This document shows, in pieces, positions 44,646 to 54,306 of a DNA stretch of 64,000 nucleotides. The stretch's first letter is position 1. Every line of letters begins with the position of its first letter. The notes beneath the pieces were generated by a model. The model saw nothing but the letters and a program-made list of their open reading frames with translations, did no database searches and had not been told where the DNA came from. Both the position numbers and the translations under genes were made by a program. Source of the DNA: Roseovarius mucosus (GTDB lineage Bacteria > Pseudomonadota > Alphaproteobacteria > Rhodobacterales > Rhodobacteraceae); contig NZ_CP020474.1 of assembly GCF_002080415.1 (NCBI RefSeq), positions 1 through 64,000 of the forward strand, in the 5' to 3' direction.

Positions 44646-45692
44646 ATGACCGAGCGACAGAACGGGATCACCTATGCCGATGCGGGCGTCGATATCGACG
44701 CGGGCAATGCGCTTGTGGAACGGATCAAGCCTGCGGCCAAGCGGACCAACAGGGCGGGCGTCATGTCGGGGCTTGGTGGCTTTGGCGGGCTTTTTGATCT
44801 CAAGGCTGCCGGGTTCTCTGATCCGGTGCTGGTGGCCGCGACCGATGGGGTGGGCACCAAGCTTCGGATTGCGATTGACACGGGCCATGTCGATGGCGTG
44901 GGGGTCGATCTGGTGGCGATGTGCGTCAATGACCTGATTTGTCAGGGTGCCGAGCCGCTGTTTTTTCTTGATTATTTCGCCACCGGCAAGCTGGAGCTGG
45001 AGCAGGCGACGCGCATCATCGAGGGCATTGCGCGGGGCTGCGAAGGCTCTGGCTGTGCCTTGATCGGCGGCGAGACCGCAGAGATGCCGGGCATGTATCC
45101 CAAGGACGATTTCGATCTGGCGGGTTTTGCCGTGGGTGCGATGGAGCGGGGCACGGAACTTCCGGCGCATGTGGCGGAGGGTGATGTTCTTTTGGGTCTT
45201 GCCTCGGACGGGGTGCATTCCAACGGCTATTCGTTGGTGCGCCGGATTGTCGAGATGTCGGGGCTGGGCTGGACGGATGCCTGCCCGTGGGCCGAGGGCA
45301 GTCTGGGAGAGGTTCTGCTGACGCCCACGCGGCTTTATGTGCGCCCCGTTCTGGCGGCGCTGCAGGCGGGCGGGATCCACGGCCTTGCGCATATCACTGG
45401 CGGCGGGCTGACCGAGAATCTGCCGCGGGTGTTGCCAGAGGGGCTGGGAGCCGAAATTGACCTTGGCGCATGGCAGCTGCCGGGGGTGTTTCGCTGGCTG
45501 GCCGAGACCGGCAATATGGCCGAGGCGGAACTGCTCAAGACGTTCAATTCCGGCATTGGCATGATTGTCGTGGTTGCGGCGGACGAGGCCGAGGCGATTG
45601 AGGGGGCGCTGCGCGAGGCAGGCGAGACGGTTCACCGTTTGGGGCAGGTTGTGCCCGGCAAGGGTGTGACGTATCGGGGCCGTCTTTTGTGA
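44646..45692 (+). CDS. purM: Phosphoribosylformylglycinamidine cyclo-ligase (AIR synthetase)
   Basis: The enzyme (348 residues) performs step five of purine synthesis, closing the imidazole ring with ATP. Early residues [16 protein letters not shown] and the [27 protein letters not shown] and [11 protein letters not shown] motifs are those of PurM. It overlaps purN by 4 bases. Confidence 0.96.
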   Translation: MTERQNGITYADAGVDIDAGNALVERIKPAAKRTNRAGVMSGLGGFGGLFDLKAAGFSDPVLVAATDGVGTKLRIAIDTGHVDGVGVDLVAMCVNDLICQGAEPLFFLDYFATGKLELEQATRIIEGIARGCEGSGCALIGGETAEMPGMYPKDDFDLAGFAVGAMERGTELPAHVAEGDVLLGLASDGVHSNGYSLVRRIVEMSGLGWTDACPWAEGSLGEVLLTPTRLYVRPVLAALQAGGIHGLAHITGGGLTENLPRVLPEGLGAEIDLGAWQLPGVFRWLAETGNMAEAELLKTFNSGIGMIVVVAADEAEAIEGALREAGETVHRLGQVVPGKGVTYRGRLL

Positions 45693-46282
45693 GCAAACGC
45701 GTCGCGATCTTGCTCTCGGGCGGCGGGTCGAACATGCGCGCCCTGGTCACGAGCATGACAGGCGAGCATCCGGCGCGGCCTGCGCTGGTGCTGTCGAACC
45801 GGGCGGATGCAGGCGGTATTGCCTGGGCTAAGGCGCAGGGCATCGCGACCGAGGTTGTGGATCACCGGCCCCATGGCAGCGACCGCGCCGCGTTTGAGGC
45901 GGAGATTGACGCGCGGCTGCGGCCCTATGCCATCGACATCATTTGTCTGGCAGGGTTCATGCGCGTGCTTACGGCGGGGTTCGTGACACCTTGGCAGGGG
46001 CGGATGATCAACATTCACCCATCGCTTTTGCCAAAGTACCGCGGGCTGCACACCCATGCCCGCGCGCTGGAGGCGGGCGACCAGGAGGCGGGTTGCACCG
46101 TGCATGAGGTGACAGCGGAATTGGACGAGGGGCCCATTCTGGGGCAGGCACGGGTGCCGGTGCTGGCAACGGATACGCCCGACACGTTGGCGGAAAGGGT
46201 GCTGGTGCAGGAACATATCCTTTACCCTGCGGTGCTGCGGCGCTTTGCCCAAGGCAATCGCGCGCCTCTCTATCTGCCCTGA
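45689..46282 (+). CDS. purN: Phosphoribosylglycinamide formyltransferase
   Basis: The enzyme (197 residues) transfers a formyl group from 10-formyl-THF to GAR in purine synthesis. The [13 protein letters not shown]-terminus, the LAGFMRVLT segment and the [24 protein letters not shown] region with the catalytic Asn-His are visible. The start overlaps the purM stop. Confidence 0.95.
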   Translation: MSKRVAILLSGGGSNMRALVTSMTGEHPARPALVLSNRADAGGIAWAKAQGIATEVVDHRPHGSDRAAFEAEIDARLRPYAIDIICLAGFMRVLTAGFVTPWQGRMINIHPSLLPKYRGLHTHARALEAGDQEAGCTVHEVTAELDEGPILGQARVPVLATDTPDTLAERVLVQEHILYPAVLRRFAQGNRAPLYLP

Positions 46283-46373
46283 GCGCAGCGGTTGCATTTC
46301 TGGCGTTCTTCTCTATAGCTTGGGGCCGGGGGACAGAACCGGGCATTTAAGACAAGAGCAAAGATCACCCCAT

Positions 46374-47534
46374 ATGAAAACCATCACCACGACTGACGAT
46401 CTGGCGGCCTTTTGCGCCATGGCGCGCAAGCACCCCTATGTGACGCTCGATACCGAGTTTCTGCGTGAGCGCACGTATTATTCCAAGCTCTGCCTCTTGC
46501 AAATGGCTGTGCCGGGTGCGGATGACGACACTGCCGTTCTGGTTGATCCGATTGCCGGTGCCGAGATGTCGATGGAGCCGCTTTACGAGCTGTTTCGCGA
46601 CACATCGGTGGTCAAGGTGTTCCATGCCGCGCGGCAGGATCTGGAAATTTTCCACGTTGATGCCGGGGTGATTCCTGATCCGTTGTTTGACACGCAGGTG
46701 GCGGCCATGGTGTGCGGGTTTGGCGAGCAAGTGGGCTATGAAACGCTGGTCAAGCGGATTGCCAAGCAGACGGTCGACAAAAGCTCTCGGTTCACCGATT
46801 GGTCGCGCCGACCGCTGACCGAGGCGCAAAAGGTCTATGCTCTGGCGGATGTAACGCATCTGCGGGTCATTTACGAATACCTTGCGAAGAAGCTGGCAAG
46901 TTCCGGGCGCGACAAATGGGTGGCCGAAGAGCTGAGCGTGCTGACGGATCCCGCCACCTATCGCACCGACCCTGCCGATGCCTGGCAGCGGGTCAAGACG
47001 CGCAACACCTCGCCCAAGTTTCTGGCCATTCTGCGCGAATTGGCGCGGTTTCGTGAGGAATATGCGCAATCGCATGACGTGCCGCGCAGCCGGGTCTACA
47101 AGGATGATGCGTTGGTCGAACTGGCGTCAACCAAGCCTGTGACGCATCAGGATTTGGGGCGGTCGCGGCTTTTGCTGCGCGAGGCGCGCAAGGGCGACAT
47201 TGCCGATGGAATTCTTGCAGCGGTCAAGGCGGGGCTGGAATGCCCGGCAGAGCGGATGCCGCGCGCCGAGGCCTTGGAAGATCGCGCGCAGGTCAACCCG
47301 GCGCTGGCGGACCTGTTGCGGGTGCTGCTCAAGGCCAAGAGCGAGAGTTATGGCGTGGCGGCCAAGCTGATTGCCAGTGCCAGTGACCTTGACGCCATTG
47401 CGGCGGGGATGCGCGATCTGCCCGCGCTGCGTGGCTGGCGGCTGGATGTGTTTGGTGCCGACGCCCTGCGCCTGTGCAAGGGCGAGGTGGCCTTGGCGGT
47501 CAAGGGCAGTGGCGTAGAGACTGTGGATCTCTGA
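46374..47534 (+). CDS. rnd: Ribonuclease D
   Basis: This 386-residue 3'-5' exoribonuclease trims tRNA precursors. The DEDD family motifs are visible: TLDTEFLRERTYY near 22-34, the VFHAARQDLEIF region near 82-93, and YALADVTHLRVIYEYL near 155-170. An HRDC domain follows. The start at 46374 is at the conserved N-terminus; the open frame extends upstream but overlaps purN. Confidence 0.92.
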   Translation: MKTITTTDDLAAFCAMARKHPYVTLDTEFLRERTYYSKLCLLQMAVPGADDDTAVLVDPIAGAEMSMEPLYELFRDTSVVKVFHAARQDLEIFHVDAGVIPDPLFDTQVAAMVCGFGEQVGYETLVKRIAKQTVDKSSRFTDWSRRPLTEAQKVYALADVTHLRVIYEYLAKKLASSGRDKWVAEELSVLTDPATYRTDPADAWQRVKTRNTSPKFLAILRELARFREEYAQSHDVPRSRVYKDDALVELASTKPVTHQDLGRSRLLLREARKGDIADGILAAVKAGLECPAERMPRAEALEDRAQVNPALADLLRVLLKAKSESYGVAAKLIASASDLDAIAAGMRDLPALRGWRLDVFGADALRLCKGEVALAVKGSGVETVDL

Positions 47535-47575
47535 GCACTGCGGGGCGCGCGCGGCAGGGGCCGTGCCCTCTGCCC

Positions 47576-48112
47576 TCAGCGGCGGCTTACCTGCTCGTTG
47601 CGCGCGCCGATGACGCGAATCTCATTGGCGCGCTCGAGCGCCTGATTTGACAGGAACACCCCGGCCAGCACCGTGCGGGCACGTTCAGAGCCTTGCGGCT
47701 GATCCTCGGGTTGAATGGCCATGAGGCGCAATTCCAGCACGCCGTTCACGGGCTCGTTTTCGGTGTCGGACACGAGGCGCACGTCAAACGCACCTTGGCG
47801 CAGGGCCACGCCTTCGACCCGGACGATACCACCGTCGCTGGTGCGCTCGATCACCATACGTGTGACCTGATCCACCGGCGTGCCTTCATAGACTTTGTCG
47901 CGGCGGCGACGAAAGATCGTGTCTTCGCGCTCGGGGATGAGGGGATTGGTATTGGCGGGCGCGGGTTCGGCAGTGCGGCGGCGCGGCGTGCTGCGCCCGA
48001 ACCAATTGCGCGGATTTGCGCGAGAGCGGCGATATCCGCCACAGCCCGCCAAAGCCGACATTGCCACCAATGATAGAAAGACCCGCCGTTGCATGCCATG
48101 CGCCCCTGTCAT
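47576..48112 (-). CDS. Predicted lipoprotein of unknown function
   Basis: The protein has 178 residues. The N-terminus has basic residues, a hydrophobic segment and a lipobox ending at SALAGC near residue 24, so it should be lipid-anchored. The middle is Arg/Pro-rich and the C-terminal two thirds is a compact beta-rich domain. An AAGGA site precedes the ATG. It is convergent with rnd. Alphaproteobacterial proteins of this type are unnamed; no function is proposed. Confidence 0.75.
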   Translation of the reverse strand: MTGAHGMQRRVFLSLVAMSALAGCGGYRRSRANPRNWFGRSTPRRRTAEPAPANTNPLIPEREDTIFRRRRDKVYEGTPVDQVTRMVIERTSDGGIVRVEGVALRQGAFDVRLVSDTENEPVNGVLELRLMAIQPEDQPQGSERARTVLAGVFLSNQALERANEIRVIGARNEQVSRR

Positions 48113-48220
48113 CTTTTCCTTCCGACTATCCTATCCTCTCTGGCTTGAAAAGGTGCAAGCGGGGTCTGGACCTTTTTCCGGCCCGGCCCTAGGTCTGAGA
48201 TAGACTGCTAGGAGAGTGTC

Positions 48221-48631
48221 ATGGCCACTGCCGCCTTTGAAGAGATTGTTGAGGATTTCGAGTTTCTCGACGATTGGGAGGATCGCTATCGCTATGTGAT
48301 CGACCGTGGCCGGGCGATGGAACCGCTGGAGGCGGCGCTCAAGGTGCCTTCGACCAAGGTCGAGGGCTGTGCCAGTCAGGTTTGGTTGCATCCCAGAATC
48401 GAGACGGGCGTTTTCAGCTTTGATGGCGATAGCGATGCGATGATCGTGCGCGGCCTGATTGCGGTGCTGCGCACCCTTTATAACGGCGTGCCGGTGGCGG
48501 AGGTTGAGCGTGTCGATGCCCCGGCCGAATTGGCCCGGCTGGGGCTAGATGCACATCTGTCCGCCCAACGCTCAAACGGGGTGCGCGCGATGATCGAGCG
48601 GATCAGGCTGGTGGCGTCAGAGGCCGCGTGA
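48221..48631 (+). CDS. sufE: SufE-family cysteine desulphurase activator
   Basis: The protein has 136 residues and accepts sulphur from SufS for iron-sulphur cluster assembly. It has the FLDDWEDRYRYVIDRGR helix and the KVEGCASQVWL loop with the acceptor Cys near residue 49. It stands alone, away from other suf genes, and is divergent from the lipoprotein gene. Confidence 0.9.
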   Translation: MATAAFEEIVEDFEFLDDWEDRYRYVIDRGRAMEPLEAALKVPSTKVEGCASQVWLHPRIETGVFSFDGDSDAMIVRGLIAVLRTLYNGVPVAEVERVDAPAELARLGLDAHLSAQRSNGVRAMIERIRLVASEAA

Positions 48632-48640
48632 GAGGCGAGG

Positions 48641-48688
48641 TTTGGGGGCGCTGCCCCCAATCCCCCGAGGTATTTTTAGCCAGATGAA
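48641..48688. terminator. Rhodobacterales-type terminator/repeat
   Basis: A stem TTGGGGGC (48642-48649) pairs with GCCCCCAA (48653-48660) across a GCT loop, followed by CCCGAGGTATTTTTAGCCAG. This hairpin followed by a TATTTTT motif is a familiar dispersed intergenic sequence in Rhodobacteraceae. It lies between the convergent sufE and DUF1638 genes. Confidence 0.7.
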
Positions 48689-48695
48689 TTTTAAA

Positions 48696-49337
48696 TCAAT
48701 ACGTTGCGGCCTGTTTCTCAAGTGATGCTTTAAGATCGCCATAGCCGGTGAAACGGTATTCATAGGCAAGACCCAGGCGGTCGGCGCAGTCTTGTGCCTT
48801 GGCGCGCAGGGCGGGGTCATCGGTTTGTGCCTGATAGACCAGTTTGGCGTAATTGCCAAAAATCATGTCGCGCAGCTGCGGGTGACGGTCGAGGCCCATC
48901 GGTTTCCAGACGAATGCATCGAACTGCCGCACCAGAAAATCGGTGAGGTAAAAGGCGCTGATTTCATCCTCATGCGCGGCAAAGCGGTCCAACCCTTCGT
49001 AGAACGCATAGCAATGTGGGCCAGCCACCATTTCAACGCCAAGGTCGGCGCATTTCGCCTGCAAGAGCCCGCCCGTGCCGCAATCGGCATAGACCACGAA
49101 AATACGGTCATATTTGGCGCGTTGGGCGATCACGGCCTTTTCCACCTCTTCGGTGATCTTTTCCGGGTAGAGGTGCAGTTTGGCGGGAAGGCATTGTAAA
49201 TCCATGTGATCCCACCCGTTGTGACGTTTGAGGGCGAGAATTTCATGCGCGAGGGCCCCGCAGGCGATCAGGAGAAGGCGACCGCGACCTTCGGCCTCTA
49301 GCCCTTGGGTGGTGAGATGATCGTCGGTCAGATCCAT
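48696..49337 (-). CDS. DUF1638-family protein
   Basis: This 213-residue protein begins the family domain at LLLIACGALAHEILAL and contains YADCGTGG near 95-102. A start at 49337 is supported by a GAGGG site. It lies directly downstream of the corrinoid protein gene on the same strand. DUF1638 proteins commonly neighbour corrinoid methyltransferase genes, which suggests a role with the corrinoid protein, but no activity is known. The Cys residues could bind a metal or cofactor. Confidence 0.8.
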   Translation of the reverse strand: MDLTDDHLTTQGLEAEGRGRLLLIACGALAHEILALKRHNGWDHMDLQCLPAKLHLYPEKITEEVEKAVIAQRAKYDRIFVVYADCGTGGLLQAKCADLGVEMVAGPHCYAFYEGLDRFAAHEDEISAFYLTDFLVRQFDAFVWKPMGLDRHPQLRDMIFGNYAKLVYQAQTDDPALRAKAQDCADRLGLAYEYRFTGYGDLKASLEKQAATY

Positions 49338-49358
49338 GGCCGGTTCCCTCAAATGCAA

Positions 49359-49382
49359 ACGGCCCGCGCGGGGGCGGGCCGT
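49359..49382 (-). terminator. Hairpin after the corrinoid protein gene
   Basis: A 9-bp stem (ACGGCCCGC with its complement) lies 20 bases past the stop of the corrinoid protein gene and before the DUF1638 start. It may reduce read-through into DUF1638. No T-run follows. Confidence 0.5.
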
Positions 49383-49401
49383 GTTGGAGCGTTTTGGATG
49401 C

Positions 49402-50106
49402 TCAGCTCGCGGCCAGCCGGTTGTGTTTGCGCGCCATGAAATCCTTGGCGGTTTCCACGGCCACAGCGGCATCGCGGCAGTAGGCGTCAGCACCGATGGC
49501 CTTGCCGAATTCTTCGTTGAGCGGTGCGCCACCGACCAGCACGATATAGTCATCGCGTTTGCCCTGTTCGACCAGCGTGTCGATCACGACCTTCATATAG
49601 GGCATGGTGGTGGTCAGCAGAGCCGACATGCCGAGGATGTCCGGCTGTTCGGTTTCCAGCGCGTCGAGGTATTTTTCGACCGCGTTGTTGATGCCGAGAT
49701 CGACCACTTCGAAACCGGCCCCTTCCATCATCATGCCGACAAGGTTCTTGCCGATGTCGTGGATGTCGCCCTTGACGGTGCCGATCACCATTTTGCCCAC
49801 GCGCGGTGCGCCGGTTTCGGCCAGGAGCGGCTTGAGGATGGCCATGCCGCCCTTCATCGCATTGGCCGCGAGCAGCACTTCGGGGACAAAGAGGATACCA
49901 TCGCGGAAATCCTTGCCGACGATGGTCATGCCACCGACGAGTGCCTCGGTCAGCACGCGGTAGGGGGCCCAGCCGCGATCCAAGAGGATGTGCACGCTCT
50001 CTTCGATCTCTTCCTTGAGGCCGTCGTAGAGGTCGTCGAACATCTGTTGGACAAGCTCGTCATCGTCGAGGTCGGCGAGGATGATGTCGTCGTCTTGGTC
50101 GGACAT
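49402..50106 (-). CDS. Corrinoid (B12-binding) protein of split methionine synthase
   Basis: The protein has 234 residues. An N-terminal four-helix cap domain (about 15-100) precedes a Rossmann-like B12-binding domain with DIHDIG near 114-119, the DxHxxG base-off/His-on motif. It resembles MetH B12 modules and MtaC/MtbC proteins. It carries the methyl group between the methyl-THF methyltransferase (5688) and the homocysteine methyltransferase (51640). The start at 50106 is the first ATG consistent with the acidic cap N-terminus. Confidence 0.88.
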   Translation of the reverse strand: MSDQDDDIILADLDDDELVQQMFDDLYDGLKEEIEESVHILLDRGWAPYRVLTEALVGGMTIVGKDFRDGILFVPEVLLAANAMKGGMAILKPLLAETGAPRVGKMVIGTVKGDIHDIGKNLVGMMMEGAGFEVVDLGINNAVEKYLDALETEQPDILGMSALLTTTMPYMKVVIDTLVEQGKRDDYIVLVGGAPLNEEFGKAIGADAYCRDAAVAVETAKDFMARKHNRLAAS

Positions 50107-50297
50107 TGGGGGAATCCTTGAGTTCTCTGCGCGCGCGCATCTGGGTTGACTGGACGCAGCTTTCGTCAATTTGCGGCGCGGCCACTTTCCGAATTGCGAC
50201 GCTGCCCGCGCCGCAACCGACGTATAGCTTGGAATCGCGCGGGATGTGACTGAATTATCAGCATGATGATTATCGGTTTCTTGCAAGTGTTCGCGTT

Positions 50298-51395
50298 ATG
50301 TTCCATTTTGGGGGCATGAAACCAGAGCAAACCCTTCCCAATGATCTGCGCGTGCGGGCGCGGGGTGCGTTGAGCAACGCCGCGGGCCGGTTCGAGGCCT
50401 ATGGCGTTGCCTATGAGGCCGAGGACCCCGGGGAGGCGGCGCGTGTGTTGCGCACGCAGGTGACGACAGAGCGACCGCGCCGGGTGATCACCTATAATCG
50501 CTCGCCCGATCTGCCGTTTGATCGGTCGATCAATCCGTATCGTGGCTGTGAACATGGCTGCATTTATTGTTTTGCGCGCCCGAGCCATGCCTATCTGGGC
50601 CTGTCGCCAGGGCTTGATTTCGAGACACGGTTGATCGCGCGGCCTGAGGCCCCCGCACGGCTAGAGGCAGAGTTGCGGGCGCGCAGCTATAAGATCGCAC
50701 CGGTGGCGATTGGCACCAATACTGATCCCTATCAGCCGATTGAGGCAGAGTTTGGCATCACCCGCGCCTGTCTGGAAGTGTTGCAGCGCTTTAATCATCC
50801 GGTGGCGGTTATCACCAAAGGGGCGCTGATAGAGCGGGATCTGGATATTCTGGGGGATATGGCGGCGCGTGGGCTGGCGCGGGTGGGCATTTCTATCACC
50901 ACCCTTGATGAGGTGCTGGCACGGCGGTTGGAGCCGCGCGCGCCCACTCCGGCGCGGCGATTGGAGATCATCCGGCGGTTGTCCGAGGTGGGGGTTCCGG
51001 TGCGGTTGATGGTGTCGCCGGTTGTTCCGGGGCTGACCGATCCGGAGATCGAGGCGATTTTGGCGGCCGGGCGCGAGGCCGGGGCAGGGGCCGCAAGCTG
51101 GATCATGCTGCGGCTGCCGCGCGAGGTGTCGCCTCTGTTTCAGGAGTGGCTGGCGGCGCAGTATCCCGACCGGGCGCGCAAGGTGATGAACCGGCTGCGC
51201 GAGATGCATGGAGGGCAGGAGTATAGCGCCGATTGGCACCGGCGGATGCGGGGCGAGGGGGTGCATGCCCGCATGATCGCGCGCCGGTTTGATTTGGCGG
51301 CGCGTCGGCTGGGGCTGGATCAGGCGCAGGCGGTGTTGCGCACGGACCTGTTCGAGGTGCCGCTGGCGCGGGGGGATCAGTTATCGCTGTTTTGA
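50298..51395 (+). CDS. PA0069-family radical SAM protein
   Basis: This 365-residue protein carries the CEHGCIYC cluster motif (Cys-x3-Cys-x2-Cys near 82-89) for a [4Fe-4S] cluster and SAM. The surrounding NPYRGCEHGC...RPSHAYLG context is that of the PA0069/SplB-related family, whose reaction is unknown. It ends in QLSLF. It overlaps the convergent 51377 gene by 19 bases. A second possible start is at 50316. Confidence 0.85.
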   Translation: MFHFGGMKPEQTLPNDLRVRARGALSNAAGRFEAYGVAYEAEDPGEAARVLRTQVTTERPRRVITYNRSPDLPFDRSINPYRGCEHGCIYCFARPSHAYLGLSPGLDFETRLIARPEAPARLEAELRARSYKIAPVAIGTNTDPYQPIEAEFGITRACLEVLQRFNHPVAVITKGALIERDLDILGDMAARGLARVGISITTLDEVLARRLEPRAPTPARRLEIIRRLSEVGVPVRLMVSPVVPGLTDPEIEAILAAGREAGAGAASWIMLRLPREVSPLFQEWLAAQYPDRARKVMNRLREMHGGQEYSADWHRRMRGEGVHARMIARRFDLAARRLGLDQAQAVLRTDLFEVPLARGDQLSLF

Positions 51396-51622
51396 GAGCG
51401 GCGTCCACTGATCCGGGCAAGCACGAGCAGTGTTGCGACCAAGGCTGCGGGGAAAAGCACGAGGATCATCAGATCTTCGCCGCGCATATCCCAGGGCATT
51501 GGGAACGCACATCGGCCATTTGGGCTGCCAAATGCGCAGGCAAGGCCGGATATCCAGATATAGCCCGCGATCCATGCCACAAGGGCCAGCAGGGCGGCGG
51601 CAAGGAAGATGCGGCGCATCAT
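51377..51622 (-). CDS. Small membrane protein, two predicted helices
   Basis: The protein has about 81 residues. One N-terminal hydrophobic helix covers roughly 3-25. A Cys-containing loop (AFGSPNGRCAFPM) follows, then a second helix near 50-70 and a basic tail. The start at 51622 has an AGGGAAG site. It follows the homocysteine methyltransferase gene by 17 bases on the same strand. No family is recognised. Confidence 0.6.
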   Translation of the reverse strand: MMRRIFLAAALLALVAWIAGYIWISGLACAFGSPNGRCAFPMPWDMRGEDLMILVLFPAALVATLLVLARISGRRSQNSDN

Positions 51623-51639
51623 CTTCCCTGACATGCCGA

Positions 51640-52650
51640 TCAGCCGCGCCTGCGGCGCGGGCGGCGGGGTGCTGCGGTATCGTCCCCGGTGCCATCCCCG
51701 CCCGATGAGAAGCCGCCAAGCGCCTCGGTGATCTCTTCCAGCGTGGGGCGGGCACCGCGTGGGCGGTTCTCTAGCGCGGCGCGCATTTTCGAGAGATGTT
51801 CGGGCATGGTGCCGCAGCAGCCGCCAATGATCGTGGCGCCGGAGTCGCGGGCCAGCACGGCGTATTCGGCCATCAGTTCGGGCGTGCCATCGTAGTGGAT
51901 GTGACCGTCATGATATTTCGGGATGCCGGCATTGCCCTTGGCAATAATGGGCCGCTCAGATCCCTGGGCGACAAAGCCCAGAATGGTGCGCAGCAAATCC
52001 GAGGCACCGACACCGCAATTGGCCCCATAGGCCATCGGGGGGTTGCCCAGTTTTTCCACCATGGTGGCCATGTCAGACGAGGTGACGCCCATCATCGTGC
52101 GCCCGGCGGTGTCAAAGCTCATGGTGCCGCACCATGGCATATCGGCGAGTTTGAACGCCTCGGCGGCGGCCTTGTATTCTTCGGGGGCGGAAATGGTTTC
52201 GAGCCAGAGCACATCGGCCCCGCCTTCCTTGAGGCCTTCGGCCTGTTCGTGGAAAATCTCGACTGCCAGTTCATGGGTGAGCGCCCCCATCGGGGCCATG
52301 ATTTCGCCGGTGGGGCCGACAGAGCCCGCGACGATCACCGGGCGGTCGTATCGGTCGGCCACGTCGCGGCCAATCTCGGCAGAGATGCGCGACAGCTCGC
52401 GGGCACGGCCCTGCGCGCCATGCAGTTTCAGACGCGCCGCGTTGCCGCCAAAGGAATTGGTGAGAAACAGATCGCTGCCTGCATCCACGGCCTCGGTATA
52501 AAGGCGCTTGATCCGGTCGGGATGCTGGTCATTCCACATTTCGGGTGCATCGCCCGATTGCAGACCCATGTTGAAAAGATTGGTGCCGGTGGCCCCGTCA
52601 GCGAGAATCCAATCGCGAGTGGCGAGCATCTTGGTGAGGGCGTTTGTCAT
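51640..52650 (-). CDS. Homocysteine S-methyltransferase part of split methionine synthase (BHMT-like)
   Basis: This 336-residue protein has a TIM-barrel homocysteine-methyltransferase domain. DGATGTNLF near 18-26, a GANCG zinc-ligand motif and the C-terminal GGCCGT zinc pair identify it. It may take methyl groups from the corrinoid protein or from betaine. Its C-terminus ends in a PRRPRRRRG basic tail, like that of the methyl-THF methyltransferase at 5688. The start at 52650 is the first ATG with family similarity. Family members are often named bmt or mmuM. Confidence 0.85.
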   Translation of the reverse strand: MTNALTKMLATRDWILADGATGTNLFNMGLQSGDAPEMWNDQHPDRIKRLYTEAVDAGSDLFLTNSFGGNAARLKLHGAQGRARELSRISAEIGRDVADRYDRPVIVAGSVGPTGEIMAPMGALTHELAVEIFHEQAEGLKEGGADVLWLETISAPEEYKAAAEAFKLADMPWCGTMSFDTAGRTMMGVTSSDMATMVEKLGNPPMAYGANCGVGASDLLRTILGFVAQGSERPIIAKGNAGIPKYHDGHIHYDGTPELMAEYAVLARDSGATIIGGCCGTMPEHLSKMRAALENRPRGARPTLEEITEALGGFSSGGDGTGDDTAAPRRPRRRRG

Positions 52651-52816
52651 TTGGGCTGTCCCGTAATCCGTGAGCACGCAGATGTGCCATTAAATCAGGC
52701 AAGCGCGCAAATGCATAAATTTCATGTAAATGGTGAGGCGCATTTGTATTGCCTGACCAAGACGTAAAGGGCGCGCCATGATGTGACGCGCCCCTGATTT
52801 CACCGAATGAGCAGGC

Positions 52817-53131
52817 TCAGGCCTCTTTGGCCAGTTGGCCTTTGGCGATCTTGAGCAGCTCATCCATCTTGGCGCGGATGGTGTCGGCATCGGCGATGTC
52901 ACCAAGATCCGATGCGACCTTGCGCACCACATCTTCATGGCCGGCCTCTTCAAAGTCGGCCTTGACCACTTCGAGGGCGTAGGCGTTGGCGTCATCGCCG
53001 GTTTTGCCCATCAGTTCCGCAGCCCAGAGGCCGAGAAGCTTGTTGCGGCGGGCCACGGCGCGAAAGGCCATTTCCTCGTCATGGGCGAATTTGTTTTCGA
53101 ATGCGCTTTCGCGATCGTCAAAGGTGGTCAT
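52817..53131 (-). CDS. F1-ATPase inhibitory zeta subunit (DUF1476)
   Basis: The protein has 104 residues, mostly helical, with the FDDRESAFENKFAHDEEMAFRA N-terminal segment of DUF1476. In Paracoccus and related alphaproteobacteria the family is the zeta subunit that blocks ATP hydrolysis by F1. The gene is separate from the atp operon, as usual. The start is the conserved MTTFDDRE. Confidence 0.9.
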   Translation of the reverse strand: MTTFDDRESAFENKFAHDEEMAFRAVARRNKLLGLWAAELMGKTGDDANAYALEVVKADFEEAGHEDVVRKVASDLGDIADADTIRAKMDELLKIAKGQLAKEA

Positions 53132-53293
53132 TGGGCCGGTCCCCTTGCATGCGTTGCCGTTGCTTCCGATATGCAATCTGGCACGCAAAAGGGCAAGGGG
53201 CCAACGCCATCTTGCGACGTGTTGGCCCATGCACTATGAGAGCGCATCGGCATGAGGGGACTCACGCCCCCCACCCTCAACGATGGAGTTCCC

Positions 53294-54055
53294 ATGGCGC
53301 GGCGCAAGAAGATTTATGAAGGCAAGGCCAAGACCCTCTATGAGGGCCCAGAGCCGGGCACGATCATCCAGTATTTCAAGGATGACGCCACCGCCTTTAA
53401 CGCCGAAAAGAAGGCCGTGATCGAGGGCAAGGGCGTGCTGAACAACATGCTGTCCGAGTATTTCATGACCGGGCTCAACACCATCGGCGTGCCGACGCAT
53501 TTCATCAAGCGGCTGAATATGCGCGAACAACTGGTTCGTGCGGTCGAGATCATTCCTCTGGAAGTGATTGTTCGCAACTATGCGGCGGGAACCATGGCCA
53601 AGCGTCTGGGGATCGAAGAAGGCACACAATTGCCGCGCCCCATCGTGGAATATTGCCTCAAGGATGACAAGCTGGGCGATCCGCTGGTCACCGAGGAACA
53701 TATTGCCGCCTTTGGTTGGGCCAGCCAGCAGGATATGGACGATATCCTCAGCCTCGCGCTGCGCGTCAACGATTTCATGGCGGGCGTGATGTATGGCGTT
53801 GGCATCAAGCTGATTGATTTCAAGATCGAGATCGGCCGCGTCTATGATGGCGATTTCCAGCGGCTGATCGTGGCCGATGAAATCAGCCCCGACAGCTGCC
53901 GGTTGTGGGATATCGCGTCAGGCCGCAAGCTTGACAAGGATGTCTTCCGCCGCGATCTGGGCAGTCTGACGGATGCCTATACCGAGGTGGCGACCCGTCT
54001 GGGTGTCATGCCCAAGGGCAGCACGCCGATGGCGCGGCCAAAACTGATCAACTAA
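53294..54055 (+). CDS. purC: Phosphoribosylaminoimidazole-succinocarboxamide synthase
   Basis: The enzyme (253 residues) ligates aspartate to CAIR in purine synthesis. The [14 protein letters not shown]-binding strand, the [14 protein letters not shown] motif, the LIDFKIEIG motif and the [12 protein letters not shown] motif are present. It heads purC-purS-purQ, with 11 bases to purS. Confidence 0.95.
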   Translation: MARRKKIYEGKAKTLYEGPEPGTIIQYFKDDATAFNAEKKAVIEGKGVLNNMLSEYFMTGLNTIGVPTHFIKRLNMREQLVRAVEIIPLEVIVRNYAAGTMAKRLGIEEGTQLPRPIVEYCLKDDKLGDPLVTEEHIAAFGWASQQDMDDILSLALRVNDFMAGVMYGVGIKLIDFKIEIGRVYDGDFQRLIVADEISPDSCRLWDIASGRKLDKDVFRRDLGSLTDAYTEVATRLGVMPKGSTPMARPKLIN

Positions 54056-54066
54056 AGAGGTATCCC

Positions 54067-54306
54067 ATGAAAGCGCGCGTGCATGTCATGCTGAAATCCG
54101 GCGTTCTTGATCCGCAGGGCGAGGCGGTGCGCCATGCCTTGGGGTCGATGGGCTTTGACGGTGTCGAAGCGGTGCGGCAAGGCAAGGTGATCGAGCTGGA
54201 TCTGGCAGAGACCGACGCGGCCAAGGCCAAGGCCACCGTCACCGAGATGTGCGAAAAGCTGCTCGCGAATACCGTGATCGAAAGCTATTCGGTGGAGTTG
54301 GCCTGA
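54067..54306 (+). CDS. purS: FGAM synthase subunit PurS
   Basis: This 79-residue protein joins PurQ and PurL in the FGAM synthase complex. It has the [21 protein letters not shown]-terminus and a [18 protein letters not shown] segment. Its stop overlaps the purQ start. Confidence 0.94.
   Translation: MKARVHVMLKSGVLDPQGEAVRHALGSMGFDGVEAVRQGKVIELDLAETDAAKAKATVTEMCEKLLANTVIESYSVELA

Noticed and set aside
52651..52816. Possible SAM or cobalamin riboswitch before the homocysteine methyltransferase
   Set aside because: Only a short CAAATGC...GCATTTG inverted repeat is seen; no conserved B12 box or SAM aptamer core could be recognised.
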